64,000 nucleotides of DNA from Osedax fenrisi (lineage: Eukaryota; Annelida; Polychaeta; Sabellida; Siboglinidae). The notes under the pieces were generated by a model. It was not told where the DNA came from, did no database searches, and saw only the letters and a program-made list of their open reading frames with translations. Position numbers and translations under genes: made by a program. Shown piece by piece: positions 34,065 to 46,667 of this stretch. How positions within the stretch are numbered: position 1 is the first letter of the stretch; the number at the start of each line of letters is the position of its first letter. Where the stretch lies: the NCBI GenBank assembly GCA_964019155.1, contig OZ025241.1, positions 57,859,717 through 57,923,716 on the forward strand, in the 5' to 3' direction.

Positions 34065-36115
34065 AGATGTGAGAAACAAGTTTGATTTACTTAAAGGTAA
34101 AACATACAACATATCAACCAATATTATATAACATTTCGAAACTTCGTGAAGAGAAATTGCAAAAGATATAATATCGATTAAAGAAAAATTAAAAAAGATA
34201 ACACCTTGAAAGAATCAATATATATGTTTAAAAAGAAAAAATCTACATGAAGCTGCACAATTAAAAAACTCTTGTCCATCTGAAGAATATACCGAGTCCT
34301 ATACTTTGACACAGGAATTACTCTATGATACATACGATACAGAACAAGAAATCTACCTTCAATCGAAAATAGATGAATTCAAGATGGCAGTATCAAATAA
34401 AAAGTCAGCTATGGCTTGGAAAAGAGTTAATGATTTTAGTGGAAGAAAAAAGAGCAATAAAGCTAAGATAAAATAATCAAGTGGAGAAGAAAGAATAATT
34501 GTGTGGCATAATCACTTCAAAGATATTCTTGGTATTCCACCTGAAATAACCGTGTCAGCTATATCGAAAATGACAAAGCGTTTAAATATAGAACTGCCAT
34601 TTTGACAAAGTATGAAATACTAAAAGCAATACACACTATGACAAATTGAAAGGCATGCGTCGAAAGTTAGATAGACTGGACGAAATTAGTATAGAAACCT
34701 GGAAAATAAATGAATTTCAAGACTTTTTACTATTCTGCTGCAATAAAGTATATGAACAAGTTCCAATGGATATATGGAATACTTTTTGTATAATACCTTT
34801 ACCAAAGAAGGGAGATTTGAGCTATATCAAACAACTATCGTGTCATTACTTTAATATGAATAGCTGCAAATATATACAAACAAATGTTATTAAATAGAAT
34901 AAGACCTGCGGTAGACATTATATTACGAACAAATAAGAATGGTTCTAGAACTAATAGATCTACCCTGGGAAAATACTTACGGTTAGAAGAATTATCAAAT
35001 GTGCAAATGAAAAAAATCTGGCAGCTACTATCCTTTTCATCGATTCTCCAAAACTTTCGATTCCATACATCGAAGAAATATAGCAGATATACTCAATTCA
35101 TACGGTATACCAGATGAGATTATAAGTGCTATCATGATAGCATACACACATTCTAAATCTATTGTGAGATCTGATGATGGTGATACTGAATTTCTAAACA
35201 TATCGGGTGGCGTTTTGCAAGGTGATACACTAGCCCCTTTTCTTTTCATAATTTGTCTTGACTCTGTTTTGAAGAAAGCATTAGACTGAAATAATGATCT
35301 TGGGTTTACCCTCATTGAGATAAGGAGCATAATATATACATCAATATAAATACATAAGTTGACTATGCGGATGATCTAGCTATAGTAGCCAATACAACCA
35401 ACGAAGCAATAATACTTTTACATACAAATGAACATGCTGACAAATAAATAAGGATATCTATAAATACTGGAAAGAAGAAATTCATCAGTATATATCAAGG
35501 AACAAATGAAGTTATAAAAAGCCTAAACGGTAACAATATTAAAGAAGTTACTGATTTTAAGTATATTGGAAGCTACATTCAGTCAACTTAAATGAGATAA
35601 ACTATATATGGTAATCTAGACTACCTGAAAAAATGAAAAGAAACTTTTCAGAGCAACAGTTGAATCTGTGTTAATATATGGTTCTGTTAGCTGGACCCTA
35701 ACAAAAGCGCTTTAAAAAAGACTCAATGGAAATTATACTAGAATTCTGCGTGCCATCATAAATAGATTTTTGAAAGAGCATCCAAACAATAAAGAGACAT
35801 ACTGAGATATACCAGACATTTGCATGTCGATAAGACAATATAATTTAGTTTTTGCGAGATCCAAATTGGAACTGGCATCGGATGTTATAATCTGGCAACC
35901 TACTCATGGTAAAAGGAATAGAGGTAGACCCCGCAGGACCTACTTCCATCAGCATTTGGATGATATACTCTGTGATTTAAACGAAATAAAAAAGGCGATG
36001 GAAGATAGATATGGTTGGAGGAAGATAGTTAAAACTACACGATATGGTAATGTAAGTAATATATATATATATACATATATATATATATGTGTTTTGTTAT
36101 CATGAACTTAATAAA
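34065..36115 (+). pseudogene. Old LINE (GVLQGDTLAP type), many stops
   Basis: Fragments of one LINE protein in shifting frames. In order: AMAWKRVNDFSGRKK and VWHNHFKDILGIPP (pre-RT), WNTFCIIPLPKKGD (motif 1), DEIISAIMIAYTHSKSIVRS and GGVLQGDTLAPFLFIICLD (motif B), YIQMNMLTNK and VTDFKYIGSYIQST (post-YADD), LIYGSVSWTLTKAL, then IIWQPTHGKRNRGRPRRTYF, MEDRYGWRKIV. The last block is the usual C-terminus of this group (TPTHGKRSRGRPxxTYxDxL...AMxDRxxWR), often annotated in genomes as craniofacial development protein 2-like; it is a retroelement. Motif C is too decayed to read (TMRMI). Frame is lost at least six times. Confidence 0.85.
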
Positions 36116-36492
36116 CAATATATTAAAACACAATACATTTTTTTTACTATTTGTATTGTATTGTCCGGGGCCCATCACAGTTATTTATAACATGTACAAG
36201 TCTATGAATTCTTAATAATTTAGTATCCGATATTTATATTGTGTTCAATATATATATATATTATTACATACTTAATATTTATAAATTTATTAATATGTAT
36301 TATCATCATCTATCATTTTATACCAACTTATTATTAAATATTAACTATTATTAATTTTATCAGACGTTCAATAATACCACACAAGCTAATATATATATAT
36401 TGAACACATATAACTATAGTATACTAGAGTATACTTTAACTCAAGAAGTCTCAGTAATAAATTACCAATATTATTATCCATGATTCAAAGTC

Positions 36493-37300
36493 ATGAATAG
36501 ACCTACCTATGATATTATCATATTCACTGAAACTTGGCTTAATGATGAAATAACGGATGGTATGTTATTAAATGACACCTATTATAATTTGTTTAGATTA
36601 GATAGAATAATAAAAACAAATGGTTGTGGTATTTTAATATATATAAATATCTTATTCCCGGCACATACTCTACAATTTACTGAAAACTTTGAATTTATTA
36701 ATCTTCTTGTTTGACTAATCAATTATTGTTATTTATAAACCAATCTCTATGTCATATAACGATACTATTAAATTATTTGAACTAATTTCTAAATTAACTG
36801 ATACAATTAAAACATGTATTATCTACAGAGATTTGAACTTGCCAGGTATTGACTGGAGCAATGGTTCTGCTATTTCATTGGTCGAAAAATATGTGTAGGT
36901 TTATCCTATAGTTTTACACACAATCATGCTCTAATACTGTTAGTCAATTTTCCAACACGCACATCGAATATATATATATATATATTAATTAGTATACTAG
37001 ACTTAATACTGACTAATGATATTAGAACAATTTCTTCAATCTCACCTACTAGCCATATTTAATATAATAATAATCACTGTAGCGATCATGTATCTATGAT
37101 ATCTTTTATTTTATATCCATCTAATTATTATAAGGTCAATTCAAAATCATCTAATCAAAAGTCATCACCAAACTACATTAAATCTGATTATGACTCAATT
37201 AAATATTATCTTTCTATAATTAATTGGGACTACCTATAGAGTCAGCTAATGATAGTTCGGATATGTTATCCATATTTATAGAGAAATTATTACTAATATG
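36493..37300 (+). pseudogene. LINE (family A), AP-endonuclease part
   Basis: Frame MNRPTYDIIIFTETWLNDEI...YYNLFRLDR matches the APE-type endonuclease block (YDIIxLTETWLxxxI.d.El) of CR1/L2/Jockey LINEs. After a frameshift, 'TEI*TCQVLTGAMV' corresponds to GDFNxPxIDW. The copy continues on the other side of a hAT insertion at 41677-42370. Several stops: not functional. Confidence 0.82.
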
Positions 37301-37559
37301 CAGAGCTGGGCACGATACTCAAAAAATGTATAATAGATACAATTACAATTACACACTTTTTTCTTATAATAGATACAAATACAATTACTTTAAAAAAAAT
37401 AATAGTAGATACAATTACAAATACAGAATTTTCTTAGTAGATACATCTTAGTAGATAAAAATACATTATAATTATATAAAATATATATAAACATATAGAT
37501 TTATAAATTATATAGATATATATTATATCATATAAAAAAAAAAAAAAAAAAAAAAAAAA

Positions 37560-39338
37560 GTAGCTACTATATTCTTAGATCTTAAGAAAGCATTTGATGT
37601 GGTTGATCATGATATGTTACTTGCTAAATTAGAATGTATAGGGTTTAGAGGTGATACAAATTTATTTATTAAAAGTTATCTTACAAATAGAAATATTATA
37701 ACACGAATTGATAATACTCTATCATCTAGAAAGATTATTATATATGGAGTGCCGCAAGGATCTGTTCTGGGACCTCTACTATTTATTATCTTTATAAATG
37801 ACATATCAAATATTTTTAATAATGAACAAGTAAATAATATTAATATCAATTTATATGCAGATGATACATCTATAACTATATTTGCTGAAAATGATACATT
37901 ATTAACATATTATTTGCAATATTACATGGATAAGATAAAAAATGGTTTGATATAAATAAGCTTAAGCTAAATATCGAAAAACAAAAATATTGCCATATAT
38001 AAATTCTGGTATATTAAACAATAGATAACATTAAAATCGATATAGTTAATAATTATAAATTTCTTGGGATCTAACCTACTTAGATTCCCAAATGACCTAC
38101 AAAAAACATATAAATTATTTATCGAATAAATTGTCAAAAATTATATATACTATAAAAAAAATATCTTTTTTAGATACAACAAATTTAATTTTGTTATATA
38201 ATTCGTTCTATTTATCTAATTTATCATATGGGATTGAAGTATGGTCAAATACTTATAAATCAAATATGACAACATTAATTATGTTACAGAAAAAAGTTAT
38301 AAGAATTATTAATAAACAAATAATAGATAAATCAAAATTACCATTAATACGTCTAACACATACTGGTACTTTTTAAAAAAAAAATAATATTTTAAAATTT
38401 GAAGATCTAATTATATATAGAAACACATTATTAATCTATAATTTCTTAAATAATAAATATAAATTAGATTATAACTCATATTTCAAGTTAAATAAACTAA
38501 AAAATTAATTTATTCTACCACTTATGAAATCAAATACATTAAAAAATACAATATTTTTTAAAAGACCAAAGTTATATAATGAATTAATGTTTAATAATCT
38601 TTTACGAAAAAAGAATATTAATAATGTATTTATTCTAAAAAAAACATTAAAATATTCATTTATAAGTAAATATTAGTTTTTTTTTTTTTTATATATTTTA
38701 TTTATTTTAATATTTATTTTTTTTTAATATTTATATTTGTTTTACATCTTGTTTCGTTTATTGTTTTAAATATTTTTTTAAATTATTATTGGTATTATTA
38801 GTCATCTGAAATTTGACAGGAATGTGGCGCCATTGCACGTCTTATTGAAAGATGATTAATTTTTGTTTAGTAGTTTTAATTTTATAACATACTTTTAGAT
38901 ATTTTTATTTTACACATATTTATAATAATTTACTATTTTTATTAACAAGTTCTCAATATTGTCAATTTACATATTTTACTAATATATATTTTAATACATT
39001 TTAATATTATACAATTATTTTATTATCTTATTTTATTATTTACTTTAATGTAATGGATTGAAATATGATGATAACTTATGTTCATGAACAGTGTTTTATT
39101 ATTTTTATTAATTTATATATATATATATATATGTATCTTCTATTTTATTACAAAGAATGCTAACACATGAATCATTATTATTATATTATTACTTTTACTA
39201 ATATTGTAATCTTTACATGAACATATTGGAGGTATCGACCAAACAAAGCCTAGGCTTTCACTGATCCTCCATAGACGTATGATATACATAGTATGTCGTA
39301 TGTCTATAAACTGATTTCATTCATTCATTCATTCATTC

Positions 39339-39343
<5 letters not shown>
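37560..39343 (+). pseudogene. LINE (family A), 5'-truncated copy inside the hAT
   Basis: Begins in RT motif A, FLDLKKAFDVVDHDMLLAKL. It has YGVPQGSVLGPLLFIIFIND (motif B) and LYADDTSITIF (motif C with intact Y-A-D-D). After a frameshift comes MTYKKHINYLSNKLSKIIYT and LSNLSYGIEVWSNTYKSNMT, then the decayed tail to about 38675. The 3' UTR ends 'ggaggtatcgacc', 'tgatcctcc', 'tctataaactgatttc' and (ATTC)n at 39316-39342. A run of 27 A lies directly upstream of the 5' border (37533-37559), which is odd because a tail is expected only at the 3' end. Confidence 0.88.
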
Positions 39344-39381
<38 letters not shown>

Positions 39382-39424
39382 TCGATGTCGAATTTGATAG
39401 TACATATCAAGGTACATTACACGG

Positions 39425-39490
39425 AATAATATCCCGAAATGTTTTCTAGAAAGTGATTTTCTAGCAAGTTGTAGTGGGACCCCTTTTAAG
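39425..39490. mobile_element. Fragment of the GGGTATCCCAC MITE family
   Basis: 'tttctagaaagtgattttct', 'agcaagttgtagtggga' match one half of the hairpin element at 7841-7945; the other half is missing or lies at 40778. Confidence 0.6.
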
Positions 39491-39552
39491 TTACTTTTAA
39501 GTTACTATATTTCCCGAAAATTGTCGTAAGTAATGGGATAACTCACTACATT

Positions 39553-40770
39553 CTCCTTAATTTATCAGCTTCCTTCTATACCCTTGACCATAATATCCTT
39601 ATAAATAGACTATCCTCTATCGGAATATGTGGTACGTCACTCGATTGGTTCATCTCATACCTAACTGGTCATTTGTTTACCAAATTAGCATAAATTCACT
39701 AATTTCTAAACCTCGTAAAATTACTCATGGAGTACCTCAATGTCTGTTCTTGGTCCACTCCTATTCAATATCAATCTACTTCCCTTATTTAAAATTATTG
39801 ACAAATACCCCCACTATAGATCTATAGTCGACTATCACTCGTATACAGATGACATATTACACTGTAGATTGATAGACCCTAACAAAGCAATACATTTACT
39901 TAACAACTGTATTACTAATATACATAACAGGCTCACCAACAACTCTTTATCACTAAACTGTCTTAAAACTGAATCATTGCATATTAAAACATCTACTACT
40001 ATATTCCTTCCACCACAAATTACCATTAACAATTTAAGTATTTATTATGCTAATAAATTAAAAACTCTTGGTATATTAATCGACCCAACACTATAATTTC
40101 ACATTCCGAATAAATCACTATCATAGTCAATTAACTACATACTACAAAACTTACGAACAATAATACCCTTCATTAATTTTAATACTGCAATCTTCTCGCT
40201 ACATCCCTCATTCTACCCCACATTGATTACTATAATTCCTATCCCTATAGGGACATATATGCCTCCTCACAATCTAATAAATAAATGCCTTCAAACACAG
40301 CTATCTGATTTATATATTTTTCAACATAGCTAAACATTCCACACAACATATATCTCCTCTAAGAACCAACTTACATTGGCTGCCAATAAAATCCAGTATA
40401 ATTTATAATATTTCACTCATCATACATTTATCTACTCACTATAACACACCAGACTATCTCGCCAACTTACTAACTTCCCAACATAACTATTTACAACAAC
40501 ACAAATAAACAAATTCAAATTAAAAACTCCAGTTCTATGATATTTAACATCTGCCCAACATAAATCTTTCTCCGTCCATGCTCCAAAAATCTAGAATGAT
40601 CTACTTCACAATATCCGGTCAATTGACTCAATTGTAATACTCAATTTAAATCTCAAAACATGCCGTTTTCTCAATAAATATATTAAAAAGCACGTCCGAA
40701 AACTTCCATAAAGTAGTTGATGGAAGTGCTTAAACGAATTAGGTAACTGGTAACAAGTAACTAAAATTAT
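39553..40770 (+). pseudogene. LINE (family B), decayed copy
   Basis: Corresponds along its length to the better copy at 52380-53745: LTHGVPQ... SVLGPLLFNINLLPLFKIID, HSYTDD (motif C, Ala changed to Thr), LTNNSLSLNCLKTESLHIKT, LGILIDPTL, LHWLPIKSSIIYNISLIIHL, YNTPDYLANLLTS. At least six frameshifts or stops. Its 3' end (gcacgtccgaaaacttccat) and (GTAAC)-rich tail match the other copy. Confidence 0.88.
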
Positions 40771-40777
40771 AGTTAAC

Positions 40778-40855
40778 TTGCTATAAATAACATTCTAGCA
40801 AACAATTCCGGACATTATTTCCGGAAAAACTGGTTGTGGGATACCCCTTTTAAAA
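40778..40855. mobile_element. Half copy of the GGGTATCCCAC MITE family
   Basis: 'ctagcaaacaattccggaca', 'ttatttccggaaaaactggt', 'tgtgggataccccttt' match the right half of 7841-7945. Confidence 0.65.
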
Positions 40856-41676
40856 GGACATATTAAATACATACAACGTGTTACCTTATAACGTGTTCTT
40901 CAATAAATGATATAGAATAAATTTGTTGACATTTAATGACATTTAATGATACCAACGATGAATCTTTTAGTGTATACATTGGTTGTACACACGCTTGTAT
41001 ACCAGCGTTTATTTCATCTGAAATTATACTATGAGCCATTACATACTATAGAGAAATATACATTATTACAATATAATATTTTTCAACTAAAAATAATCAG
41101 CGACCTTTACTTTCGAATGTTAAACATGAATATAGTAAATTATCAAATATACAAAAAATAAATTATTAATATATTATTAATTATTATTATTTAGAATTAT
41201 CATATTTATTAAAATGATTTTATATTTCTATATAATATATAATTTTGAATTATAAATCAATTATTATATAAAATATATTATCAAAATAATGTCTTTGTTT
41301 TCAATAAATGTATATAATGGTTTTTGAGAATAAATCACTATAATTGATATATCATAATTGTTAATAATGAATTAATTTAAATATTAACAAAAGATATTTT
41401 ATTAAAAAATATATAATTAAAATTAATTTATAAAATGATATTATAAAATATTGATATAAAATAAATATAATAACCAAATGATATGATATAATAAAATGTA
41501 TCTGTTTAAATAATTGTCTTAGTAGATACGTATCGTAGATACTATTTATGACTAATAGATACGATTACAAATACTTTTGTAATTTTTATAATAGATACAA
41601 ATACAAATACAAATGTATCTACGATACTGATTTTTTGGCTTACTAGATACTGTATCGGCGATACTGCCCAGCTCTG

Positions 41677-42370
41677 CTAATATGTAACAATCATACTCCT
41701 CCTACCAAGTTTAGAAAATATAGATATCCTATCCATCTTAAAATATTAATGAACAAATGTCACTATCTACACAGTATAATTAATGATAATACCACTCGTC
41801 TAAACTGGCGTAAAGCTCAACTTCATTTTGAAACAAAACTTAAGGAATATAACCTAGATAAATAAGCCAAGGTGTTATTGTCTGATAATAAGGCTACTTT
41901 AATAAATCATGCTTATTACGTCAATACCACTCGGTTTTTAATAAAAGTACTGATAATAATTTACCACCGTTACTGGCAATAAGTAATACATCATCATCAC
42001 AATCGACATCTCCCTTGTTTTCCACATACCCTACCACACCTGACGTGGTACGTCAATTCCTATGCCAACTACCCAACAAGTATAATAACTCACCTAATGG
42101 TATTCCGAAAGATTTATTAAAGATATTATCATTTAAATTATGCTATCATCTTTCAATCATATATACTAATATCCTTAAAACATGAATATGCCCGGATATA
42201 TGGAAATTGTCTCATATCATCTCAATTTTTAAAAATGGTGATGCAACGAAGGTAATTCATTATCATCCATTAAGCATGTACATTGATACTATTTGAAAAA
42301 ATCCTCTCGCATTATCTATTTACTTTCTATTTACGTTCTAATAGATATATTACACAACACCATTTTTAGA
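41677..42370 (+). pseudogene. LINE (family A), continuation after the hAT: linker and start of RT
   Basis: Reads in broken frames KYRYPIHLKILMNKCHYLHS, TTRLNWRKAQLHFETKLKEY, HPDVVRQFLCQLPNKYNNSP (the V..FL..L...KSxGPDGIP region) and WKLSHIISIFKNGDATKVIH (motif 1). The last recognisable words are LFEKILSHYLFTFYLRSN. The RT catalytic part that should follow is absent, so the copy is 3'-truncated or rearranged near 42370. Confidence 0.78.
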
Positions 42371-42860
42371 ATTAACACCCACTTTTGCGATAATGGGAGA
42401 TATGAGATTTTGTGAATCATAATAACTTTTTAATATGGAATATTTTAGATATTTTCTTAGGATTATATGATATAATATTAATATAATTCAAACAAAAAAT
42501 TGGTAAATAAAATTAAATATTAAAAAGATTTTCGTGTTTGACCATGGTCCACGATCGGGTATTCTCCCCTACACTAATGATAACTATTATAATGTGATGA
42601 AGAATTATAACATATAATTAGAGATGAATAAGTTAAAATATGTATGTACTGCACTAGACAATGGTGGTGTATACGACAATGAAATAATAATTCATCTGGC
42701 TACAGACACATTGTGATTTTTATGAGATAATAAAATATATAATGATAATTGTTATTCAAATAGGTTATGTGGATAGGATTCCACATTTAAGTTGAAATAC
42801 TAAATCAGGTTAAAGCTAATACAATAATATAAAGTTAATATATTATATTAATATCATATA

Positions 42861-42921
<61 letters not shown>

Positions 42922-43010
42922 CATATAGTTATGTTAGGATAAAAGTAATAGTTTACTAATTTTAAGATAATATAATAAAATAACTAATGGTTTTTTTTAA
43001 ATATATTTAT
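42371..43010. other. A+T-rich DNA with (TA)n
   Basis: (TA)n at 42862-42920. Nothing else recognised. Confidence 0.6.
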
Positions 43011-43029
43011 TTAGCAGTTTTATAATAAG

Positions 43030-43320
43030 CCTACGGAATATCAATAGAGATAACGATTCAAACGAATCAATCTCTATTCAATAAAGTGTATTACAGTTTA
43101 CGCCGGTGTTAGTTAACGAATTTAGCGTAAATCCACACGTACAGGCTGGCTGTGAGATAAGATAACAAGAGAGAATAGCCTATCTAGTATGCGGGCTACT
43201 TGTTAACAGGTGTAGAGATGCTACTCACCCTCCTACTCCTTCTCCGTTTCCACACACTCCGAATTCATTTCGGTGGAAGACATGTCGGTCACGGGAGCAA
43301 CTTGGTTACTTTCGTAACTA
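43030..43320 (-). promoter_or_regulatory. Less A+T-rich island, possible first exon or promoter
   Basis: About 290 bp with clearly more G+C than its surroundings. On the minus strand ATG at 43283 opens a 16-codon frame (MSSTEMNSECVETEKE) ending at 43233, followed at once by GG|GTGAGT, a near-perfect splice donor. An overlapping frame (NEFGVCGNGEGVGG) is open into the same donor. This could be a 5' UTR exon with a small upstream ORF, a coding exon, or part of an unrecognised repeat. Confidence 0.25.
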
Positions 43321-43360
43321 ATTAACATATTTATGTATTATAAATATTAATTGGTGTTTA

Positions 43361-44247
43361 TAGGGGAAAGTAACCGAATACGGACAGTGCCTGAATACGA
43401 CAAATATCGGTATCTTAGAAACCATAAATCCTAAAAAAAATATTTAATGAATAAAATATTCATAATTATATAAATAGTCTAAACAAGTATTTTTTATTTT
43501 TTAATAATTCAAAATATTGCTGAATTATATCCTTTAACCTGATTTTTTTATTACGTTTTTAAATTTATGAAAAAAAATGTTAAATTAAAACCTTATCAAG
43601 AATATACAAATGTATCGATATAAAATATAACATTATATTATTAAAAAATAAATTATTCTATAATTATTTATTTAATTTCTATACTTTTTATCAAATATTC
43701 ATTAAGTTATGCGCATATATCCAGAGGTCATATAAGTACCTAATACGGACACCCTATAACCAATCAGAGCGCAGCGTATGAACTATTCTGATTTTCATAA
43801 ACATCACGTGCGTTATAAAAGTAATACTACCAATAAAGCTATATCTAAAATTTTAATTATTTAGATACTTAAATAGTATTATTAATTAAAATAATAATAA
43901 AAATAAATAACTTATTAACTAATTAAATTAGAATAAATTGTTCATAAAATTAATTATAAATAATGTAATTATAATTTTTCTGATTGATTAATCAATAATA
44001 TATAGTTTATCTAGTGGTATATAGGTTGTACGTGTTATAATACAGGGTGTCCGTATTCGGACATGGGTACCGAATACGGACACCCCCGTTATCTATGGAA
44101 TTAAAAGATTAAATAACATTTTAAAATCACAATAATTTCTATAATAATATAATATTAATATATTGTGAGTTTTTAATACAAATAATGAGTCATAAAATAT
44201 TATGACCATTTATTTTTAAAGTGTCCTTATTAGGTTACTTTCCCCTA
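43361..44247. mobile_element. TA-flanked DNA element, GGGGAAAGTAACC ends, copy 1
   Basis: Inverted ends TAGGGGAAAGTAACCGAATA (left) and TAGGGGAAAGTAACCTAATA (right, minus strand), TA on both sides. The word CCGAATACGGACA and its complement recur inside ('taatacggacaccctata', 'tgtccgtattcggaca', 'ccgaatacggacaccccc'). About 887 bp, no ORF; its full-length relative is at 55582-56463. Confidence 0.88.
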
Positions 44248-44256
44248 TATACGCTA

Positions 44257-44262
<6 letters not shown>

Positions 44263-44336
<74 letters not shown>
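44263..44336 (+). repeat. (AT)n microsatellite
   Basis: About 37 uninterrupted AT dinucleotides directly right of the TA-flanked element. Confidence 0.95.
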
Positions 44337-44338
<2 letters not shown>

Positions 44339-44824
44339 CTAAGTATTTATAGATATTATTCTTATAATTATTAATATAAAGTTCCTAGTATTATGCATTA
44401 TATAAGCAATAATATTGAAATAAGTATTATATTATTCATTTCAAGCTTCGTATATATTTTAATTAAATCTAGAAATAATGAAAGTATACAATAATAATAG
44501 GTACTATATATTTTTATATTTATAAATCACAGGTACTTATATAAAATATTAATAATACATTTTATAATATGTGTGATACTTATTTAATAATTCATATTCT
44601 AATATGATTCATAAGTTATTCATAATTCATAATTGATGATAATGTAGATTATAACTTATTTTTTGTTCTATTAATGTCATTACTTTTTTTATCAGGAATA
44701 ATTAAAACCAATCTCCCTAAAATACCTGATAAATTGATAACATAAATTCATAGCGAATCTGATGATTGACAGGCGTGTAAGACGTACAATACACGTGAGT
44801 CGCACACTAATGTATACGTATATA

Positions 44825-45145
44825 GGGCAATGATTTTTCTAAGGATTTGCTTATATGATTTATTATATTTATATAATGACAACTAAATATTCATTACTAA
44901 TATATAACAAACAAATATGATATGTATGTTTTATTTATGTTTTATATAAGTATATATTTGGTGAGTAAAAGCCAATTTATATTGCCCGTAATTTAATAGA
45001 GCAATAAAAACATTGTTGTATGAAAGAGCCGAACCTAAATATATTTCAGTTATTCGATACTACTACTAGCAGCAGCATCGGGTATTACTAAATTAGATTG
45101 CATGCATAGGGAGTGTTATATCTTTGCTTCGAAAAATCTTTGTGT
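44825..45145 (+). repeat. Dispersed repeat, copy 2 of the 12.6-kb family
   Basis: Blocks in order: 'gatttttctaaggatttgc', 'tcattactaatatataac', 'aacattgttgtatg', 'ccgaacctaaatatatttca', 'gatactactactagcagcag', 'tagggagtgttatatctttg', and an inverted AAAGATTTTTC end at 45121-45143. The inverted ends suggest a DNA element of about 320 bp. Confidence 0.65.
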
Positions 45146-45149
45146 AGAG

Positions 45150-45720
45150 TGTATACTATATACATAGATTACTGCACGCGCGTACAGACACATGTATGCA
45201 TAAGTAAACCCTTGTACGACGTACGATGTACGTATCGAAGTATACTTCGATATATCTCATATGATAGATAGCATCTTATACGTTGTTCAACGCCGCTACG
45301 TGTTCGATAGATGTCGTTGAATCGTTGATAACGCCTCTTGCCACGCCCATATAACACCCCCTCGTCTCTCTATAGAGTATTCTGTAGTAGCGGATGTTCA
45401 TAGAGTTCTGGGAAAGTTATTCTTAGACAATTAATTGTATTAGGATTACGTTAGGATAATACTCAGCATTAAAGAGATATCTAAGGATTTGTTAGGATAA
45501 TCTTAAGATAATATATATGACCAGAACAACCGCCTCCACTGTCGGTTCCGTAAATAGACGTCGCAAGGTTTATTGATTATTATGGGCGTGCTTTAAACCC
45601 ACGTGACTATAACAGCGAAGCCCAAACCTCGTGTCCCATATCTAGTATACAACACGTGTTTACAAAGTTAATCGTGTTCATATCAAGGCAGTATATTACA
45701 TAATCATATCAGTATACTAC
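45150..45720 (-). promoter_or_regulatory. Less A+T-rich island, possible promoter region
   Basis: Contains repeated ACGT-type words (tacgtacgatgtacg, cacgcgcgta, ccacgtgac, aacacgtgt) and a CCACGCCC box next to the candidate start codon at 45350. It is unlike the surrounding A+T-rich DNA and has no repeat relative in the window. It would lie upstream of a minus-strand transcript starting near 45.4-45.7 kb. Function inferred only from composition. Confidence 0.25.
45282..45350 (-). CDS. Candidate first coding exon, 23 codons, unrecognised
   Basis: ATG at 45350 opens MGVARGVINDSTTSIEHVAA-LNN, ending at a donor-like AAC|GTATAAG. A longer overlapping frame on the same strand (GRGKRRYQRFNDIYRTRSGV...) is also open, so coding in either is uncertain. 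No downstream exon was identified. Confidence 0.2.
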
Positions 45721-45819
45721 TATAGTAGTAATTATAATTATCATTAATTAGTTACTACTATGGGTAGTTCATCATACTTTACTTTTACTTGTTGTTGTTT
45801 ATGGACTGCATCAGTGCAA

Positions 45820-46385
45820 TCGGCCGTCCGTGGGAGGGAATTATTGAGTGGGAGGGAAGGCAAGGGATAAGTAATAAGTCTTAAGGTGGCGTTTAAAGGA
45901 TGGAGTTGATGTATTTGTTTGTAGGTGATTGGGTAGGTAATTACAGTGGTAAGGGGCAGAGAGGGCAAAGGAGCGTATATTGGAAGAGTGTAGATGGGGG
46001 TGGTAAGGATAAAGGTGTTGGAGTGGAGTGATGGGTGTGTTAGGTGTATGAGGGAGGCAAGGTAGTCAGGGGAGTTGTGGTGAATAGCTTTGTGGATGGT
46101 CAGAGTTTTTACTTTATGCGGTAGGGGACTGGCATCCAGTGTAGTTGTTTTAGGAGAGGTGTAATGGAGTTAGAAGAACGACGGGGAAGTTAATGGACAC
46201 AGCGAACTACAGAGTTTTGGAGTCGCTGTATACAGCATACTATATATATATACTATAGTTTGAAGAGTTTATATTCAGGGAGGTTAAAGAGTAGGGAGTT
46301 ACAATAGTCGAATAGGGGGGTGATGTAGGAGGAGGAAATGGTAATAGCGATGGGGAGGGGTATGGAGCGTTGGATTAAGTTAATC
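45820..46385 (-). pseudogene. LINE fragment, RT C-terminal region (L2/CR1-like), G+C-rich
   Basis: Minus-strand frames read LIQRSIPLPIAITISSS, YSTIVTPYSLTSLNIN, then LHWMPVPYRIK and LTIHKAIHHNSPDYLASLIH. The last matches the LHWLPV..RI.FK..lL..Ka.h...P.YL..L block of L2/CR1-like LINEs. It is unusually G+C-rich for this window (long GGTGGAGGGA-type stretches on the plus strand), so it belongs to a different LINE family from copies A and B, or arrived more recently. Confidence 0.75.
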
Positions 46386-46667
46386 ATATCGTATAAACTT
46401 ATGCTTATTAATAATCTTAAGAATAATAAAACCTACATGAATTAGAACCGGGAACATATCGATTTACAGATAACGATTACTGACTAAATTTGGTATGTCA
46501 TCATATTATATTATATTATGTTGTTTACAATATTAGTACTAATACCATATAATTATAAAGTAAAATTTATTAATTGTACATATAAATAATTTGTTCAGTA
46601 TATAGGTATAATATAATACTATTACATGGTCTAATTTTATAACATTATTATTCTGATTTATTCTTAC
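46386..46667. other. A+T-rich DNA, probably intronic
   Basis: No element recognised. The donor of the exon at 46668-46821 opens into this stretch. Confidence 0.5.

Larger units (their letters stand above)
37301..41676. mobile_element. hAT element with perfect 8-bp target duplication, carrying two LINE insertions
   Basis: Ends CAGAGCTGGGCACGATACT and CAGAGCTGGGCAGTATCGCC (minus strand) are flanked by CTAATATG at 37293-37300 and 41677-41684. Both subterminal regions are arrays of ATAGATACAAATAC/ATTAC words (37328-37450 and 41520-41640). No transposase was found; the interior is LINE fragments (37560-39343, 39553-40770), MITE pieces and A+T-rich DNA. Without the LINEs the element is roughly 1.4 kb, so it is a non-autonomous copy. 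It splits LINE family A. Confidence 0.92.
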
